Source: Erigeron canadensis (lineage: Eukaryota; Streptophyta; Magnoliopsida; Asterales; Asteraceae). Taken from it: a stretch of DNA of 64,000 bases. The stretch lies in the NCBI RefSeq assembly GCF_010389155.1, contig NC_057769.1, positions 33,403,548 to 33,467,547 of the forward strand, in the 5' to 3' direction. The translations under genes were made by a program, and so were the position numbers. The notes beneath the pieces were generated by a model that saw only the letters and a list, made by a program, of their open reading frames with translations, was not told where the DNA came from and ran no database searches. This document shows, piece by piece, positions 46,772-60,265 of the stretch. How positions within the stretch are numbered: position 1 is the stretch's first letter; each line of letters begins with the position of its first letter.

Positions 46772-49270
46772 AGTAAGCAACATCCAAAAGCTTCATCATG
46801 GAAACGGTAAAATCACATTATTTCACATTAGCAACATCCAAAAGTTTCTTTTTCCAAAATTTACCCAGACCCAAACAAATGAGCAATTTCTAGTTGCTTC
46901 TCTTCCTCCTAGCCTAACATATAATAAAGAATTTCTTCTCCCCTGCTAGCCCAAAAACATCACCAACTTCTTCTATTGGTAATGTTTATTCTTCTTCCCG
47001 ATATTGCCTAGACTCAAACATACCAACAATTTTTTTCTTTTCCCCCGTTAGCCCAAAAACATTACTAACTTCTTCTATTGGTAATGGCTTTTCTCCTTCC
47101 CGCTGTTGCCTAGACCCAAACATATCAACAATTTCTCTCTTTTCCTACCGCGGAATTGGAATTTTATGTATATAGGGAAACAACTATATTCAAAAAATAT
47201 TCAAATTATGTTTGGGTAACATATCTATATTCAAATACTCAATTCATCAGTAGGAATATGTATACATATTGTTTTGTTAGTTTAGAGTAACAAAAAATAT
47301 TACTTATTGTTTTGTTAGTTTAGAGTAACATATCTATATTCAAATATTCAATTCATCAGTAGGAATATGTATATATGATGTTTTATATCAATAATTTAAA
47401 GTTAGTAAAAATATGTCAAAAACTTGTCTCACAGGTGGGGCCATATGTACATTAAATCTATATAATATATTTTTTTAACAAACTAGTTATTAGTATTCTT
47501 TACAAAAAATGTTAAATAAAGTCTTTAAAGCTTCATCAACAGAAATCAATTTTTTATTCATCTAACGAGTTAAATAAATATAAGATATCCAATTTTTTAT
47601 TTATCTAACGAGTCAAATAAATATAAGATGTCAGTTAATGTAATGAACTTTGTACTTTGAAAATATTTCTTTTCAATAAAATCTGTAAAGATGTCATTGT
47701 CCAATAAAAAGAAAAATAAAATCTACCAAATGTGCTCAAAACTTTTAAAACACATTAAAAATTAATCAAATTTTTTCCTATTTATTAAAATTTGTAATAA
47801 ATTAATACAACCTTATACAGAGTATAAAAAAAAAAAAAATTTGAGTCAAGATTCTTGTTTTAGAACTTTAGATTACTGACATATAACATAATTATTCCTC
47901 GATCATTTAAATATATGTACATACAACATTTTAAACAAACTAAAAACAATATTTTTTGCTTCTCTATGCATCAACGGTCCAAGTGCATTAAAAAATATAT
48001 ATATATTTTGAGTTTTACCAACTTCACACTCATTTCCCACTAACTTATCCCATCACAATCTCTCCAGTAATTTCTTCAATCTCCTTTTCTCTCTATTTAT
48101 CGGATCTAGGAAGAGAGAAGGAACCAAACCATTATTCAAGAATCAAGTTCATCTATAAATTCAATTTCCTTATCCGTACAAAATTTTCCGGAGGAAGCTT
48201 CAATAGTCTCCAACTTCTGCATCCCTTTAATTTCTAAACTTTTGATCTCTTTTTCCCTTGAGAGTGGCTAACTTAAGTGCATGCTTTTCCACTGTTGTTA
48301 ACAGTGGTTTTCATCTACAAAAATCATCAAATTATTAGTGAATTTCATTTATTAGCATAATATATAATTTATGATCAAAATGGCGATTTCAACTAATCAC
48401 ATCGACATTACTATTATCATAAACATGAATTTTCAATCGTAGTTAGCATAATATGTAATTACCGATTGAACGGCGAATTCAATTGATTACAAAGACATAA
48501 ATATTACAATGATATTGAATCCAACTAATTAAAGAGACATAACTATTAATATAAACTCGAATTTAATATACTACTAGTTATGTATTTATAAGTACGTAGT
48601 TGAATCTGCCTTTCTATATTTATAAGCAAATTAAACTATTATCAAGTTAAAAAGAAACGTGAATTTTTGTAAGGAAATTAAAACAAAAGTGGGAGGCTAT
48701 TCCAATTCTATCATCCTCTACCGGCAATGCTGAAAATAAGGAGAATGGGAAGAATTAAAAGAAGAAAAAGCAGAAGAGAAATTGCGCTTTGTTTGAGATT
48801 GGGAAACACAGGAAGAAGAAGAGACATTACTAACAGAAAAAGTTGGTCACATTTTTAGGCTAGCAGGATTAAGAAATTGATGATACGTTTTGATGTGGTC
48901 AACATCTGGAAAAATAAAGAAAAATATCAATTTTATGTTTAAACAATAACTCTATGTTTAGTATATAAATATAAATACTAACCGCCTCTTAAACTTTTTG
49001 GATATGCAATATTACTTTTCTCCTCATAATGAACTAATTAGTTAAACCATTTGTCCCTTATTTTTCTTAAAAAGCTTTACTAACCTATTTTACATCAATT
49101 ATTTTTACATTAATTACCTACACCGCTCGACGCCTCCATCACCACTACCGGTCGCTACTATCACCACCAGTCGTCGTGACCACCCTGTGCCACCACGGTT
49201 GCATTGCGAATCGCCTCCACCACCCTATGCCACCGCGGTCGTATTGCGAGGGTACCATTCTACCTGCTAA
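46768..49270. other. Repeat-rich intergenic region
   Basis: No gene. A ~103-bp unit (with TAGCCCAAAAACAT and ACTTCTTCTATTGGTAATG) occurs at about 46930-47030 and 47034-47133, with a weaker copy upstream. TAACATATCTATATTCAAAT recurs at about 47218 and 47327. At about 49140-49274 a CACCAC-rich stretch ending TATTGCGAGGGTACC...CTAG looks like the 3' end of a worn Helitron copy of the 10329 family. Confidence 0.5.
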
Positions 49271-49373
49271 CTAGCTATGTGGAGGTATCCCTCCACGACC
49301 AACTTCTTAAAGGGACTATGGCCTTTTAGGCCACAGAAGTTTTAGGCAGTTACAGGTCTGTGATGCCCTTAGA
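49271..49373 (+). pseudogene. 18S rDNA fragment A (3' part of 18S)
   Basis: Sense-strand match, from memory of plant 18S rRNA, to the conserved region containing CTAGCTATGTGGAGGTA, AGGGACTATGGCC and ACAGGTCTGTGATGCCCTTA. Several substitutions and a small change in the GAGGCAATAACAGG segment show it is a decayed copy. It stops at CCCTTAGA. Confidence 0.85.
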
Positions 49374-49437
49374 AAGAAAGAAAACAATTTAGGATGTGTA
49401 TTTGGGAAGGAGGGATGAATCTGAGCGACGCAGGACT

Positions 49438-49549
49438 GAATCTCATAGGATTTTAGTCCTATGACGTTGGCCTTCGGGATCCGAGTAATGATTAACAAAG
49501 ACAGTCGGGGGCATTCGTATTTCATAGTCATAGGTGAAATTCTTGGATT
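49438..49549 (+). pseudogene. 18S rDNA fragment B (central part of 18S)
   Basis: Sense-strand match to the central 18S segment with TTGGCCTTCGGGATC, GAGTAATGATTAA and GTCGGGGGCATTCGTATTTC, ending GGTGAAATTCTTGGATT. In a real 18S gene this segment lies well upstream of fragment A; here it lies downstream, so the order is scrambled. Confidence 0.85.
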
Positions 49550-51176
49550 AAACCTCTATAGATTAATAATGTTGAGACCGAAATATTTTAATCTAATGAG
49601 ATAATATTATATCGAAAAATTGATAATTTATTGATGTAAATGGCTTTTACCTATGACCTTTATGTTTCCAAAAAAATATATAACAAAAAAAGTTTCGAGA
49701 AACATTCCTTCTTCGTGTGCATTAAAAATAGTTAGAAATATGAAAAAACAAAGTCTCAACCCCAAGGTTCAACGAGGATATTTAAAGACAATCTCACTAT
49801 AAATTTAAGTTAAAAAAGAAGAAGTTATAATCGATTATTTTTTACTAAAAAATCTTAAAAGTTGAAAATTTTTAATAACTATTAATTTATAATTACGTGG
49901 AATCAATATATATACATTGTGATTAATAAAAAAATTACTCGTGTTATCTTATTATTTCTATTCAGGATAAATTATTAATTTATAAAGGTCTATACTTACT
50001 AGTTACTACTATCATCACCACATTCGCAAGATTATAACATCGTCTAAATTGTGTAACTAAAATCCGAAAAACTGGAAGAAGTCTTGGATATGTCTTGTGA
50101 TGATTATTTGGAAAGAAAGTGGTATTATTATTTGAGAAAAAGCCATCCAGAAGGGAATGGGGAAATGGAGAACACATATGGATAAATTGGGGTTCGGTGA
50201 CTATATGTCTACTATATATGTAACTATATCACGTTTCCCTTTCCATGCCTTTTTCGTGCGGGAGGGGATTCCCTCATGTTAGGATGATCTTGGCCTTGGA
50301 TGGAAATCAAAAGCTAAGATTCAATGATCATTTTTGAATATTGACCATTGATTTTTATTCAAAGGCTGAGTTCTTCTCAACTTGACTCAAGTTAAGCACT
50401 CAATTTAAAGAATCCTTACCCTTTTCGTGTCTACCAAACACAAAAGAAAGTTTTCTTTTTAGTTTTCCAATTTTTACTAACATTTTTTAATTATGTATTT
50501 CATAGTTTTCTTATTTTTGAATTATCAATTTCGAATTTTAAATGGTTAATCGTTTTTTTCAATCGTAGCGGAGCGCGATCTCTTTTTTTAGTTTGTTATA
50601 TATGGGAGGTTTGTAGGGTTTTTTTACATAAAAGGTTTTATTAAAAAAAATTCATTAGATCTTTTTTTTGTCAAATCACAGGATTTCTTTTGCATGTGTT
50701 ATGTTATTATCTATATACTTACGAGATCAATTTTTATAGTGGACAATTTATATATATTGTATGAACTATTTCTGAATATACTTTTAACTTGCCTTAGAAA
50801 AACAAAATAAATAGACACACCTTGTTTGTGGTTCAAAACATCAATCAAATAACATGTATATAATGTGTGTAGAATGTTATATACTTGATTTTAACAGAAA
50901 AATTAGCCTGAAACCGAAGTTTAAAATCTAGTTTAACTTAACTGCATGACACACTGTAACTTGAAAAAACAAAAAGCGTTGAAACAAAATTAAGTTAATG
51001 AGGGAAAAACTGGATAGAATAATAAACCAAATCACAAAACATCATAAGTGATCAATTGAACAGAATAAACTCAAACCCTTTACAATGCAAATAAAACTCT
51101 TGTTTTCAAAACACATTAACAAATGTTGCATCTCAGACTTTAAGGTAACACAAAAGTAACGCAGTAAATCAGTTGG
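49550..51176. other. Intergenic, AT-rich
   Basis: No gene recognised. 50264-50425 has inverted, MITE-like phrases related to 32641-32760. The last few hundred bases should include the 3' UTR of the minus-strand gene ending at 51177. Confidence 0.4.
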
Positions 51177-54100
51177 CTATTTATCATAGATAGAGTTCTT
51201 GACTGCAAATGGAGCCCTTGAGCTTTCTGTTACAGATTTATCCACTTTATTAACCTTCCCAGCAACAAGAGAACGCACCTCCGAACTGCTGTTAGAAATC
51301 GTCAGCTGATCATTTCCCAGCGTGTTGGTTTTGCAGGATAATTTGTTCCCAAAATTGGATTGTTTATTTTGTTTCATGGTTGTATGAGCTGATGCTGTTT
51401 TAGATTGGGGAAGGTTTACATCCTTAACACCATTTGAATTGGTTGGACCAGTTGGCAACCCAGATTGAGATTGTATAGCTCCAGTTGGGGTTCGAACACC
51501 TAATTTTCCCTGCATGACAATGACGATTTCACAAACATTGTAAGCGTGATTTTTCACGAACATTCCGTGCACATGATGCTAAAAGAAAGTATAAGGTGGT
51601 GTTTGTTTTTAAATGGGATTTGTAATGGGTATAGATATAGGTTTGAAACAAAATAAATAAACAATCTATATTATTAAATATTAATAAAAACGAGAAAGAA
51701 TAATAAGGATGTATGTAAGAAGAGAAAGTGAAAAATAAAAAGAAACTAATGAGATTTAGTGTGTGTATGAGAAAAGTGTTATAAACTCCCCATGGCAGGG
51801 GTGGGTTTTTACAAACCCATGTGTTGTGGATTTTGTAAAAGTCATTGACATCAAACAAACATGCACTATATTTCTCATATTCATTTCCATGTTCAAAAAG
51901 CCAAATGGAAGATGTGTAAGTTATGATGCATCATATTAAAAATTTCATAGAAGATAATAAATAAAAGATGATATGAGCTAACCCCATCAAAGAATTTCAA
52001 AAGGCCTACTTGACTCTGGAAGATATGTAACTTATGATGTATTATTAAAAATTTCATAGGAGATAATAAGTAAAAGATGATATGAACTAACCCCATCAAA
52101 GAAACCGATCTTGGGTGAAGGCATTCTAAGTCCTGTTGGTTGAACAGATGGAGGTCGAGAAAGAGCACCACTTTGCGAGGGAGGGACAACTACCGCCTGG
52201 TTTCCATTCTGATTTGAATTTTGATCAGTAGAATGAATACTTGACGCTGATTCAACAGAAGATCTGTAAGAAACAAGAGTATCTGTACTGTCCCTGGGCG
52301 TAGACTTTCTATTGATAGTAGAGGTTGATGATGATGATTTTGAAGAACATTCACTTGCAGAACTAGCAGAAGGTATGCGTGAAGAAAGTTTAGATGAGAC
52401 AAAGCGGGATGGAAGACGAGAATTAGCAGGTGCTGGCGCTTTGGTTTTCGTGATAATCCTTGAAGATGTTTGGGGAACTGATCTGGCTGTAAGTTTACCG
52501 GTTTTGGGTTCAACTTTTTTTCTTGAAAGGTCGACTGAGGTTTTTACATCAGCTCCTGAAGAGCAACTACTAGAATTGCTACATGATGAAGAAGGTCGTG
52601 TGGGCTCTGTCTTGGATCCCAATGAAGATGGCTTGGAACTAGGCAAAGGCTTCGGAACACCCCTTCGAGGACCAATCACTTCAGTTACCTTTGGTCCTTG
52701 TGTTGTTTTTGCTGCTTTAGTCCCTTTCTGAGTAACTGTTGCATGAATATGAAAATAAATTAAAGCCAGATTTTATTGATTGCAAGGAGAAATTTTGATG
52801 TAGAGATTGGAGGTGGCATTGTGCCGACTGTGGTAATTTCTCTCTAATGTAAAAGAAAACCTTTTTGGGTCTACCAAGCCGCCTGCCCCATTTTGGATTA
52901 TTCAAACCACCAACTGGCCACCTTTACATGATTTGAAATGGTCTTTGTACTGTCAAATGGAAGAGTAATATTATAGATAGACATGAATCTTGTGATTACC
53001 ATGGGCTTGTTTTAAAATATCATGATCCTTCTTTGCAACATTGGTACTCAAAGCTCTTTTTGTTAATGTTGATGTGGAGTTTACTCTTGTTATCTTGGGT
53101 TGCGGAACTTTTGAACCATTGTCTTTAAATCTTGCAACAGGCTTCAACTGAACATTCAAATACAAAACATATCGAAAGTTGTAAATGTGAAATCATCCAT
53201 TATAAACATAAAATAAAACCATGACAATAGTGTTCAACTATAAAAGCAATAGAGCATAACAGCATACCCGTTTTCCAGATTCATGATCAACCTTTGATGC
53301 TGTAGAGACAGGAAGAAAAAAAAAGAGAAGCTGGATTAACCAATTGCTCTATCTAAAGGGAATTTGGCTAAACATTGATTATTAGTTGCAAGGCTGTAAG
53401 TACAAAGTTTATAGTCCACAAGATGAGGACACACTAATTAATATGAAATAAAATACAAAAAAACTCGGTTACTCACAGCTGCCAACATTTGGATGTGTAT
53501 CTCCGTTTCCGGGTGATACCTTGATACTCGAATTAATTGGGTTAGATGCTCTAGTAGATTTCTGGATTGAAGCTCTAATGTCTTCGAAAAGCTCAGCCTC
53601 AAGACACTCAAGTGACAAATTGTCACTTTCTAAAGTTGAGATTGAATCCATGGATCTGTAAACCTCCTCTTCGATTCCTGGTAACTGATATTTTACACCC
53701 TTCTCACCTCTATCAATCATGGTCGACAACTCATCCGCATCAAGAACACCTATGTAAAAAAAATAAGCGATTTTAAGAATGAGCTTGAAATTGCAAGACA
53801 AAGGGAGTGTTTGGCTGTGCCATTCAAAAAAAAATCAGTTGTTCTGAGTGCTTAAGGAAATCTGATCAATTAAGAATTTAATAGGTAAAATGACCATACT
53901 AACATTTTTATGGCAAATGAAGAGAAACTTTGAGAAAGGGGAGTAAAATTACAACTAAAAAATTTTAAAAATGAAACCATAAAAAAATGCAATACGCATT
54001 AAGTTACAAATATTACATACCATCACTAGTGAAAAAGGCACTGTCCCAAGCTAAACTTTTTCGTAAGTTGAACTTTGCATTCTTTCCTGACTTGACAGGT

Positions 54101-57100
54101 TCAGATGTTTTAACCATTTCAGCCATTTCTTCAACACAATCACTTGTTGTATTACTAACATGAGCCTCTACTGTTCCTACTTGCTCGAAACATGCATCAC
54201 TGCCAAGTCCTGGATGTAACACATATAAAATTAGCTAAAAACATAAATCTGGATCAGTGAATTTTTACAGATATTCTTCATCACCATTATATCAAAGGCG
54301 ACCCACCAACTCAGTAAAAATGATAAAAAAGAAAGAAAGAAAAAAGAATGAATAAAGACCAAAGACACAACCAATCACAATCTCAGTAATACAAAACAAG
54401 CATGTGATAGAAGGTACATGCAGCAAATAATAGAATTGCTTAGAATTGAACAGCATTACTAATCCACACATTCACACCTACCATCATCTTAGAGTTGTAA
54501 CTACAACTTACAAAGAGTTAATACTAATTTAATGTCGGAGATTGTTCCAAGATGTAAAAACTGCCATGAAAACTTGGATTCTAGCACCACTCGCCAAGAT
54601 CCCACGTTAAACAAGTCGGATACGTTTACACTAGCGGTAGGTTAGCATGAGCACCAAATCAATTACAAATATTATGTAGCAAAATTGCCGTTGGCAACTA
54701 AAAGCGTCTTTGCTCAACTAGTAAATACCATAAACGTAAAACATTCATGAAATCCCATACAAAAACAAGCTTAAGCTAATTTAAGCAGATAAATTGATAC
54801 TACGAAGCTATCTTTCTTTAAGATTGTTTAAAAATTCACATTTTATAAATTACAACCAAATAGTGATACAGATATCGTAAATGATTATGCCCACTTATGT
54901 TTCTTAGAAGACAGGCCAATCACAAATTCAAATGATATCCGAAAGAAGAAACTACACGCATTTAACAAATGTCCACAACTATTCAAGATCAAACAGCATA
55001 ACTAATCTTAAAGTAATTGTTATTCACAATCTCGATAATCATCCTAAGAGTAGAATCCAATCTAGCACAATAATCGTCCATTGCTTTCATGTTACCTCAA
55101 GTTAACCACCAAGTAATTGTTCTATTTCACAAGGAAAACAAAGGAACTGAGCAAAGCTATATATAACAATGGGGGAAAGAAGAAGTAACAATAACAACCT
55201 GAAGATCTGTCATCGGCAAGCGTGGAGAACGAAGCAGCAACCAGTATATCATCACTTTGAGATAAAAGGTCGTCATTGGGAGCACACTTTTCAATCTGTT
55301 CAGTTGTTGATTTATTAACATCAATCTCAACTGTTCCTGATTGCTCATGAATCGTCCCATTCCCAAGTCCTGGATGTGACACCAGCTAAAATTAGAGATT
55401 AACATAAAATCTGATACAATTAAAGGTTCTACAAATAGTCAAATACCATTGATCATCATCAAATCACATAATAGCCAATCAACCTAGTGAGTATTGAGTA
55501 ATAACTATATCAATCCTTAAATCACATTACAGCCAACCAACCTGAACCTAGTGAGTAATAACTCTATCAACCCTTAATAGCTTTAAAATAACAAAGACAC
55601 AACCAATCCTGATCTTAGTGATAAAAGGTACTAAATATGCGAAATCTTTAAAAAAAAAATAGCATTGCCAATCACCCATGTGACAATCGTAAGATTCATT
55701 TTTAGGATACATTATTACTCTTTGCTGATTAACAGGAATGCATCCACAATTGATAATATGTTCAGTGACTGAAGCATAATGATAGAGTGTAGCTACAATA
55801 TGACAAAGACTTGTACTCATCAATGGTCAGAGCACTTCAAAGATCTAAAATGCGAAGAGCTTTAACATATGAAATATAGATCGACGGAAATTAGACCTCA
55901 AGAAAACTTGGATTTCGGTGCCACTTACTATGACCCCACGATAAAAATAATAGAGTTTCATTGATCATAACTTAAACTACATGATCTGTTCAATTCCTCC
56001 ATGACTCTTAACAAGAATTCTTGCACAAGTAATTTACTTGAATGAGCACCAGGATAGTGTACAATTTTATGTAGTAAAATAGTCCCATGCCCCTATACTC
56101 TGATCAGGCTTTTGTAATAATTTAAAGCTTGGAAGTTTCACACTTTACGAATCAGAAAAGGATAGCTGCTGACATAACTATGCATCCCCTGTTCCATAAA
56201 AAAAGGCTAGATACTTCACTTTAGCTTTCACATCTTACTATTCTGATTGATACATGTTACAAACATTGTCTGAAGTTAAACTAATGATATAGGGTACCAG
56301 TTTTTCTTAGATAAAAACACTTGTGAACTCCATGCTAATCTTGAATTGGTAGGAAGTTGTAAATTTAAACAATAAACATATCATCCATCTCCTTATGAAA
56401 CAAAATAACGACAAAAAAAGTCAGAGCTAAATCTTATGAAACAATGAAAAATGATGGAAACTAACCTGAAGAACAGTCGCCGGTTAGTATGAAAGCAGAT
56501 GAAACAGTAATCAGGTCATCGTTTGGAGATAAAACGCTGTCGTTGACGGCACCAGGTCTGGTCACTTCAATATCTTTCATGTCACTCTCCTCAAGCTGAT
56601 CATTTATTGATTTATCAGCATCAGTATTAACTGTTCCTAAATACTCAAAGCATGTGCCGTTCCCAGGTCCTGAATACAACCCAGATTTATTAGCCATTAA
56701 CATAATCTAGATCAACCCGTGGTCAGACTACACAAATCGTTGACTATCATTAAATGATATCAAAGCCATCCTACATTCCTACCTTATGCATTCAAAATCA
56801 AATTTAACTAGGTTACATGCACCAAAAACAACCAATAACAATCCCAGTAATAAAAAGTAACAGAGATGTGAGAGAAGAAATTCCACACGTTAAAGGTATG
56901 TCTACAAACTACTCAGATTCAAACCAGCATTAATAATCATGTCTACCAACATCCAAAAAAATTAGAAATGCATTATAATTTTTGCACATTATCAGGTCAG
57001 TATATAGGTAAACGTGATCTCTGACTAAAACCTTATAAATAAATAAATAATCACATAACCTTTTAAATAGGGAAAGAAAATAATTAAAATAGGGAAAGAA

Positions 57101-60100
57101 AAGCATTAAACCTAACAAATCAAATTGATCACTACAGTTGTTACGTAGCAAATAACAACAGGGCACTAAATATTCTGTTCAATTAATCATTACCAAAGGT
57201 TCAAGTCATTCATCGAATCCTTACAACTTAATAATGTCAAGGATAGATTTACATTGCCACAAACCAACCGATTCCTTTAAATGGTTATCCCGATTACATC
57301 AGCATTTAGACTTTAGAGTTCAGACATCAGATAAAATAATTTGTTGCAAATTTTAACCAAACAAACTCTACTCATAGTATTAGCCTATTAGTAACTGTAT
57401 AAGGTGTAGTGTACAGAGTACTAGTTTTTTCTCACTAAAAGTACTTATAAAGTCCACGCTGATCTTATGTAATAGCGAATGAAATACAAGATATAACCTG
57501 AATAGTGGACATTAGCAAGTACGGAAGAAGTTGAAACTGCAATTAGTAGGTCATCACTCTGAGGTAACATAACAGCATCTGTGGCACTTGATCTTTTCAC
57601 TTCAGCATCGTTCACATCATCCTCATCAGCCTGTGCACTTGTTGAGTTATTAACATCAACCTCAACTGTTCCTAATTGCTCAAGACTTGGATCAATCAGT
57701 AGGTCATTACTTTGATATAAACCGTGGATGGAGGCACCGGATATTTTTACTCCAATATCTTTCACGACGCTCTCTTCAATCTGTCCACTAGTTGATTTAT
57801 CAACATCAATCTCAATTGTACCAAGCTGTTCAAGACTTGCATCAATTTGTAGCTCCTCATTTTGAGATAAAACAACATCATTGACAGTACCAGATCTTTT
57901 CACTTCAATATTTTTCACAGCACTCTCTTTAATATGTTCACTTGTTGATTTGTCAACATCAATTTCAACTGTTCCTGACAGCTCAGGACTTGCATCAATT
58001 TGTAGGTCATCACTTTTCGTTAAAACACAGTCATTGGTGGTATCGGATCTTTTCCCTTCAATATCTTTCAGAGTATTCTGCTTGTGTTCACTTGTTAATT
58101 TATCAGCATAAGTCTCAGCTGGTCCTGACTGCTCAAAACTTGAATCAATTTGTAGGCCATCACTTTGACATAAATCACTGTCAGTGTCCGAACGGGATCT
58201 TTTCGCGTCAATAACTTCTACGGCACTTTCTTCAATCTGTCCAATTGTTAACTTATCAAGATCAATTGCAACCATTCTTAGCAGCTCAAAACTTGTACCA
58301 ACTTGTAGATCATCCCTTTCAGATAATACACAGTCATTGGCAGAACCGAATCTTTTAACTACAGTATCCACAGCACTTTCTTCAATCTGTCCACTTGTTG
58401 ATTTATCAACACCAGTCTCAATAGTTCCTAACTGCTCTGTATCAACTCTCAGCTCATCACTTTGAGATAAAATGTTGTCGTTGGCAGAACCGGAACTTTT
58501 CGCTTCAATATCTTCCATAGCAGTCTCTTCAATCTGTCCACTTGTTGTTTCATCAACACCAGTCTCAGTAGTTCCTAACTGCTCAAAAGTTTTGTCAACT
58601 TTCAAGTCATCACTTTGAGATAAAATGTCGTCATTGGCAGCACAGAAACTTTTCACTTTAATATCTTCCACTGCAGTCTCTTCCGTCTGTCCACTTATTA
58701 ATTTATCCACGCTAGTTTCAACTGTTTCTGACTGCTCAAAGCTTGTAACAACTTGTGTGTCATCACTTTGAGATAAAACACTGTCATCACAAGAACTGGA
58801 ACTTTTTACTCCAACATCTTCCATATCACTCTCTGCATGCCCACTTGTTAATTTGTCAACACCAGCCTCAACTGTTCCTAACTGCCCGAAACTTGATTCC
58901 TTTCCATGTCCTGGATAGGATACAGACTATATTTAGCTACTAACATAATCAGGACCAATCAGGTTCTACAATTATGATTGATCATCATCATAGCATATTA
59001 GCATATGAAGACAAATCCTCTATTGAGCAACATTAAAGCAAACTTAAATGGCTTAAAGGGACCAAGACACAAATTATGGTTGAATTCAAGCACTGCTCAG
59101 TAGTCACTATTGTGTGGCCGCAAATTATAAAGATAGAAGTCCATTATCATAACTATACAAAGTATAACTTATTAGAACTATTATGTAGCAACACAGTCAC
59201 AGCTGACTTAACGCAATAGATACCCTCCCTACGGCGAGGTGCTTACTGCTTAGTCGATGTCTTTACTAACTGGACACCAACCCGTTCTAGAGGGAAGGGG
59301 GCATAGATGCCAAACCAACTTGACTCCTATCTATTGTCATAATGCTCATGCCATTCACCAAAAACCTCACTAAGCTACCAATATCACAAAGCTTAGGTTG
59401 AGTTACATATGTATTAACACTAGAAAGTCTTCTTTTTGATGTTTTGAAGTTCAAAAGTTGCTGTTTTACAAGTTACAATCTTTAATTTTAACTTTAACTT
59501 TCAGATATTACTTTTCTAATAGAACTAATTTGATTCAAATACTACCCAAAACTACTCTATTGGTAGTACTAAAGCACTTATAAAAGTCCATAAAAGACAC
59601 GAAATAGGCATGAATTTGATAAAATCACACAAAATTAAACAATAACGTATAACCCATCTTCGTCAATTTAACCTGCATTCAACTCGGGTTAATCCCTGAT
59701 CAAATAATTTTAAAACTTTTTTCCATAAACATAAAACATAACTCAATCTAATGAAACAATGCCAAAGATACAAGGAAATAACCTGAACACGGGTCATCAG
59801 AAAGTGTAAAAGAAGTCGAAAAAGCAATGACTAGGTCATCGATTTGCGATACCACGTCTTCCTTTACCGCACCGGACGTTTTCACGTCACTATCTTCGTT
59901 GAAAAAATGTCCGCTTTTCGATGTATCAAGATCAATCTCAACTGTTCCTGGATATAAAAAGAATTCTTTTTAGCTAATACCCGATTTTTTTTCGATTTAC
60001 AATAATCCCCATTAAATTCAATCTAATTCTTGACTAAAAAAATCTATAAAATCATATTACAGTAATTATAATTTATTAGATCTAAAAATGAAAAAAATAA

Positions 60101-60265
60101 TATTTGGAAAAAAGAAAAGAAATAACCTGAAGATTGATCAACAGATAGTGTGGAAGTAGACGGACCGGAGATGATGACGTCATCGTTTTGAGGTAAAACG
60201 TCGTCGTTTGGAGTGACACTGGATTTATTAAATTCAATATCTTTACTAGCAGGACTATCTTCCAT
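51177..60265 (-). CDS. Uncharacterised acidic repeat / Ser-rich protein, 12 exons
   Basis: Function not recognised. Exons, first to last: 60127-60265, 59783-59947, 57498-58910, 56466-56669, 55199-55369, 54021-54209, 53477-53749, 53268-53299, 53000-53147, 52092-52735, 51983-52015, 51177-51509. They sum to 3744 nt (1247 aa), in frame throughout. No signal peptide or membrane segment. Residues about 40-700 are copies of a ~51-residue acidic unit (EQLGT(V/I)E.DVDKSTSGQ, EES, DI.VKRSG, SQSDDL), nine tandem in the large exon plus single-unit exons. A block with NLRKSLAWDSAFFTSDGVLD spans about 740-770; I believe LAWDxAFFT is conserved in plant proteins of unknown function, but cannot name the family. 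The basic, Ser/Lys-rich C-terminal half holds LRMPSPKIGFFDG and KLGVRTPTGA. Start MEDSPASKD at 60265 is the first in-frame ATG after a purine/GT-rich leader. Confidence 0.8.
51902..52107 (-). repeat. Tandem duplication spanning an exon edge and intron
   Basis: 51905-52016 and 52017-52107 share GGAAGAT(G/A)TGTAA, an AAAAATTTCATAG core and CTAACCCCATCAAAG. Each unit carries the end of an exon (FFDG codons) plus its donor. The duplicated unit also supplies an acceptor, which frames the 33-nt exon 51983-52015. Confidence 0.85.
57498..58910 (-). repeat. Nine tandem ~153-bp coding repeats
   Basis: Inside the large exon, reading from 58910 down, nine units of about 48-60 codons follow each other. 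Each begins near a (F/L)EQLGT-like motif and ends near SQSDDL. Identity between units is moderate, so the array is not brand new. Indels are in multiples of three and the frame never breaks. Confidence 0.85.

Noticed and set aside
52312..52731. 139-codon plus-strand open frame
   Set aside because: Mirror of the Ser-rich exon of the minus-strand gene; acidic bias is the complement of Ser/Lys codons.
57881..58465. Three overlapping plus-strand open frames
   Set aside because: Antisense to the nine-unit coding repeat; their apparent repeat pattern comes from the true gene.
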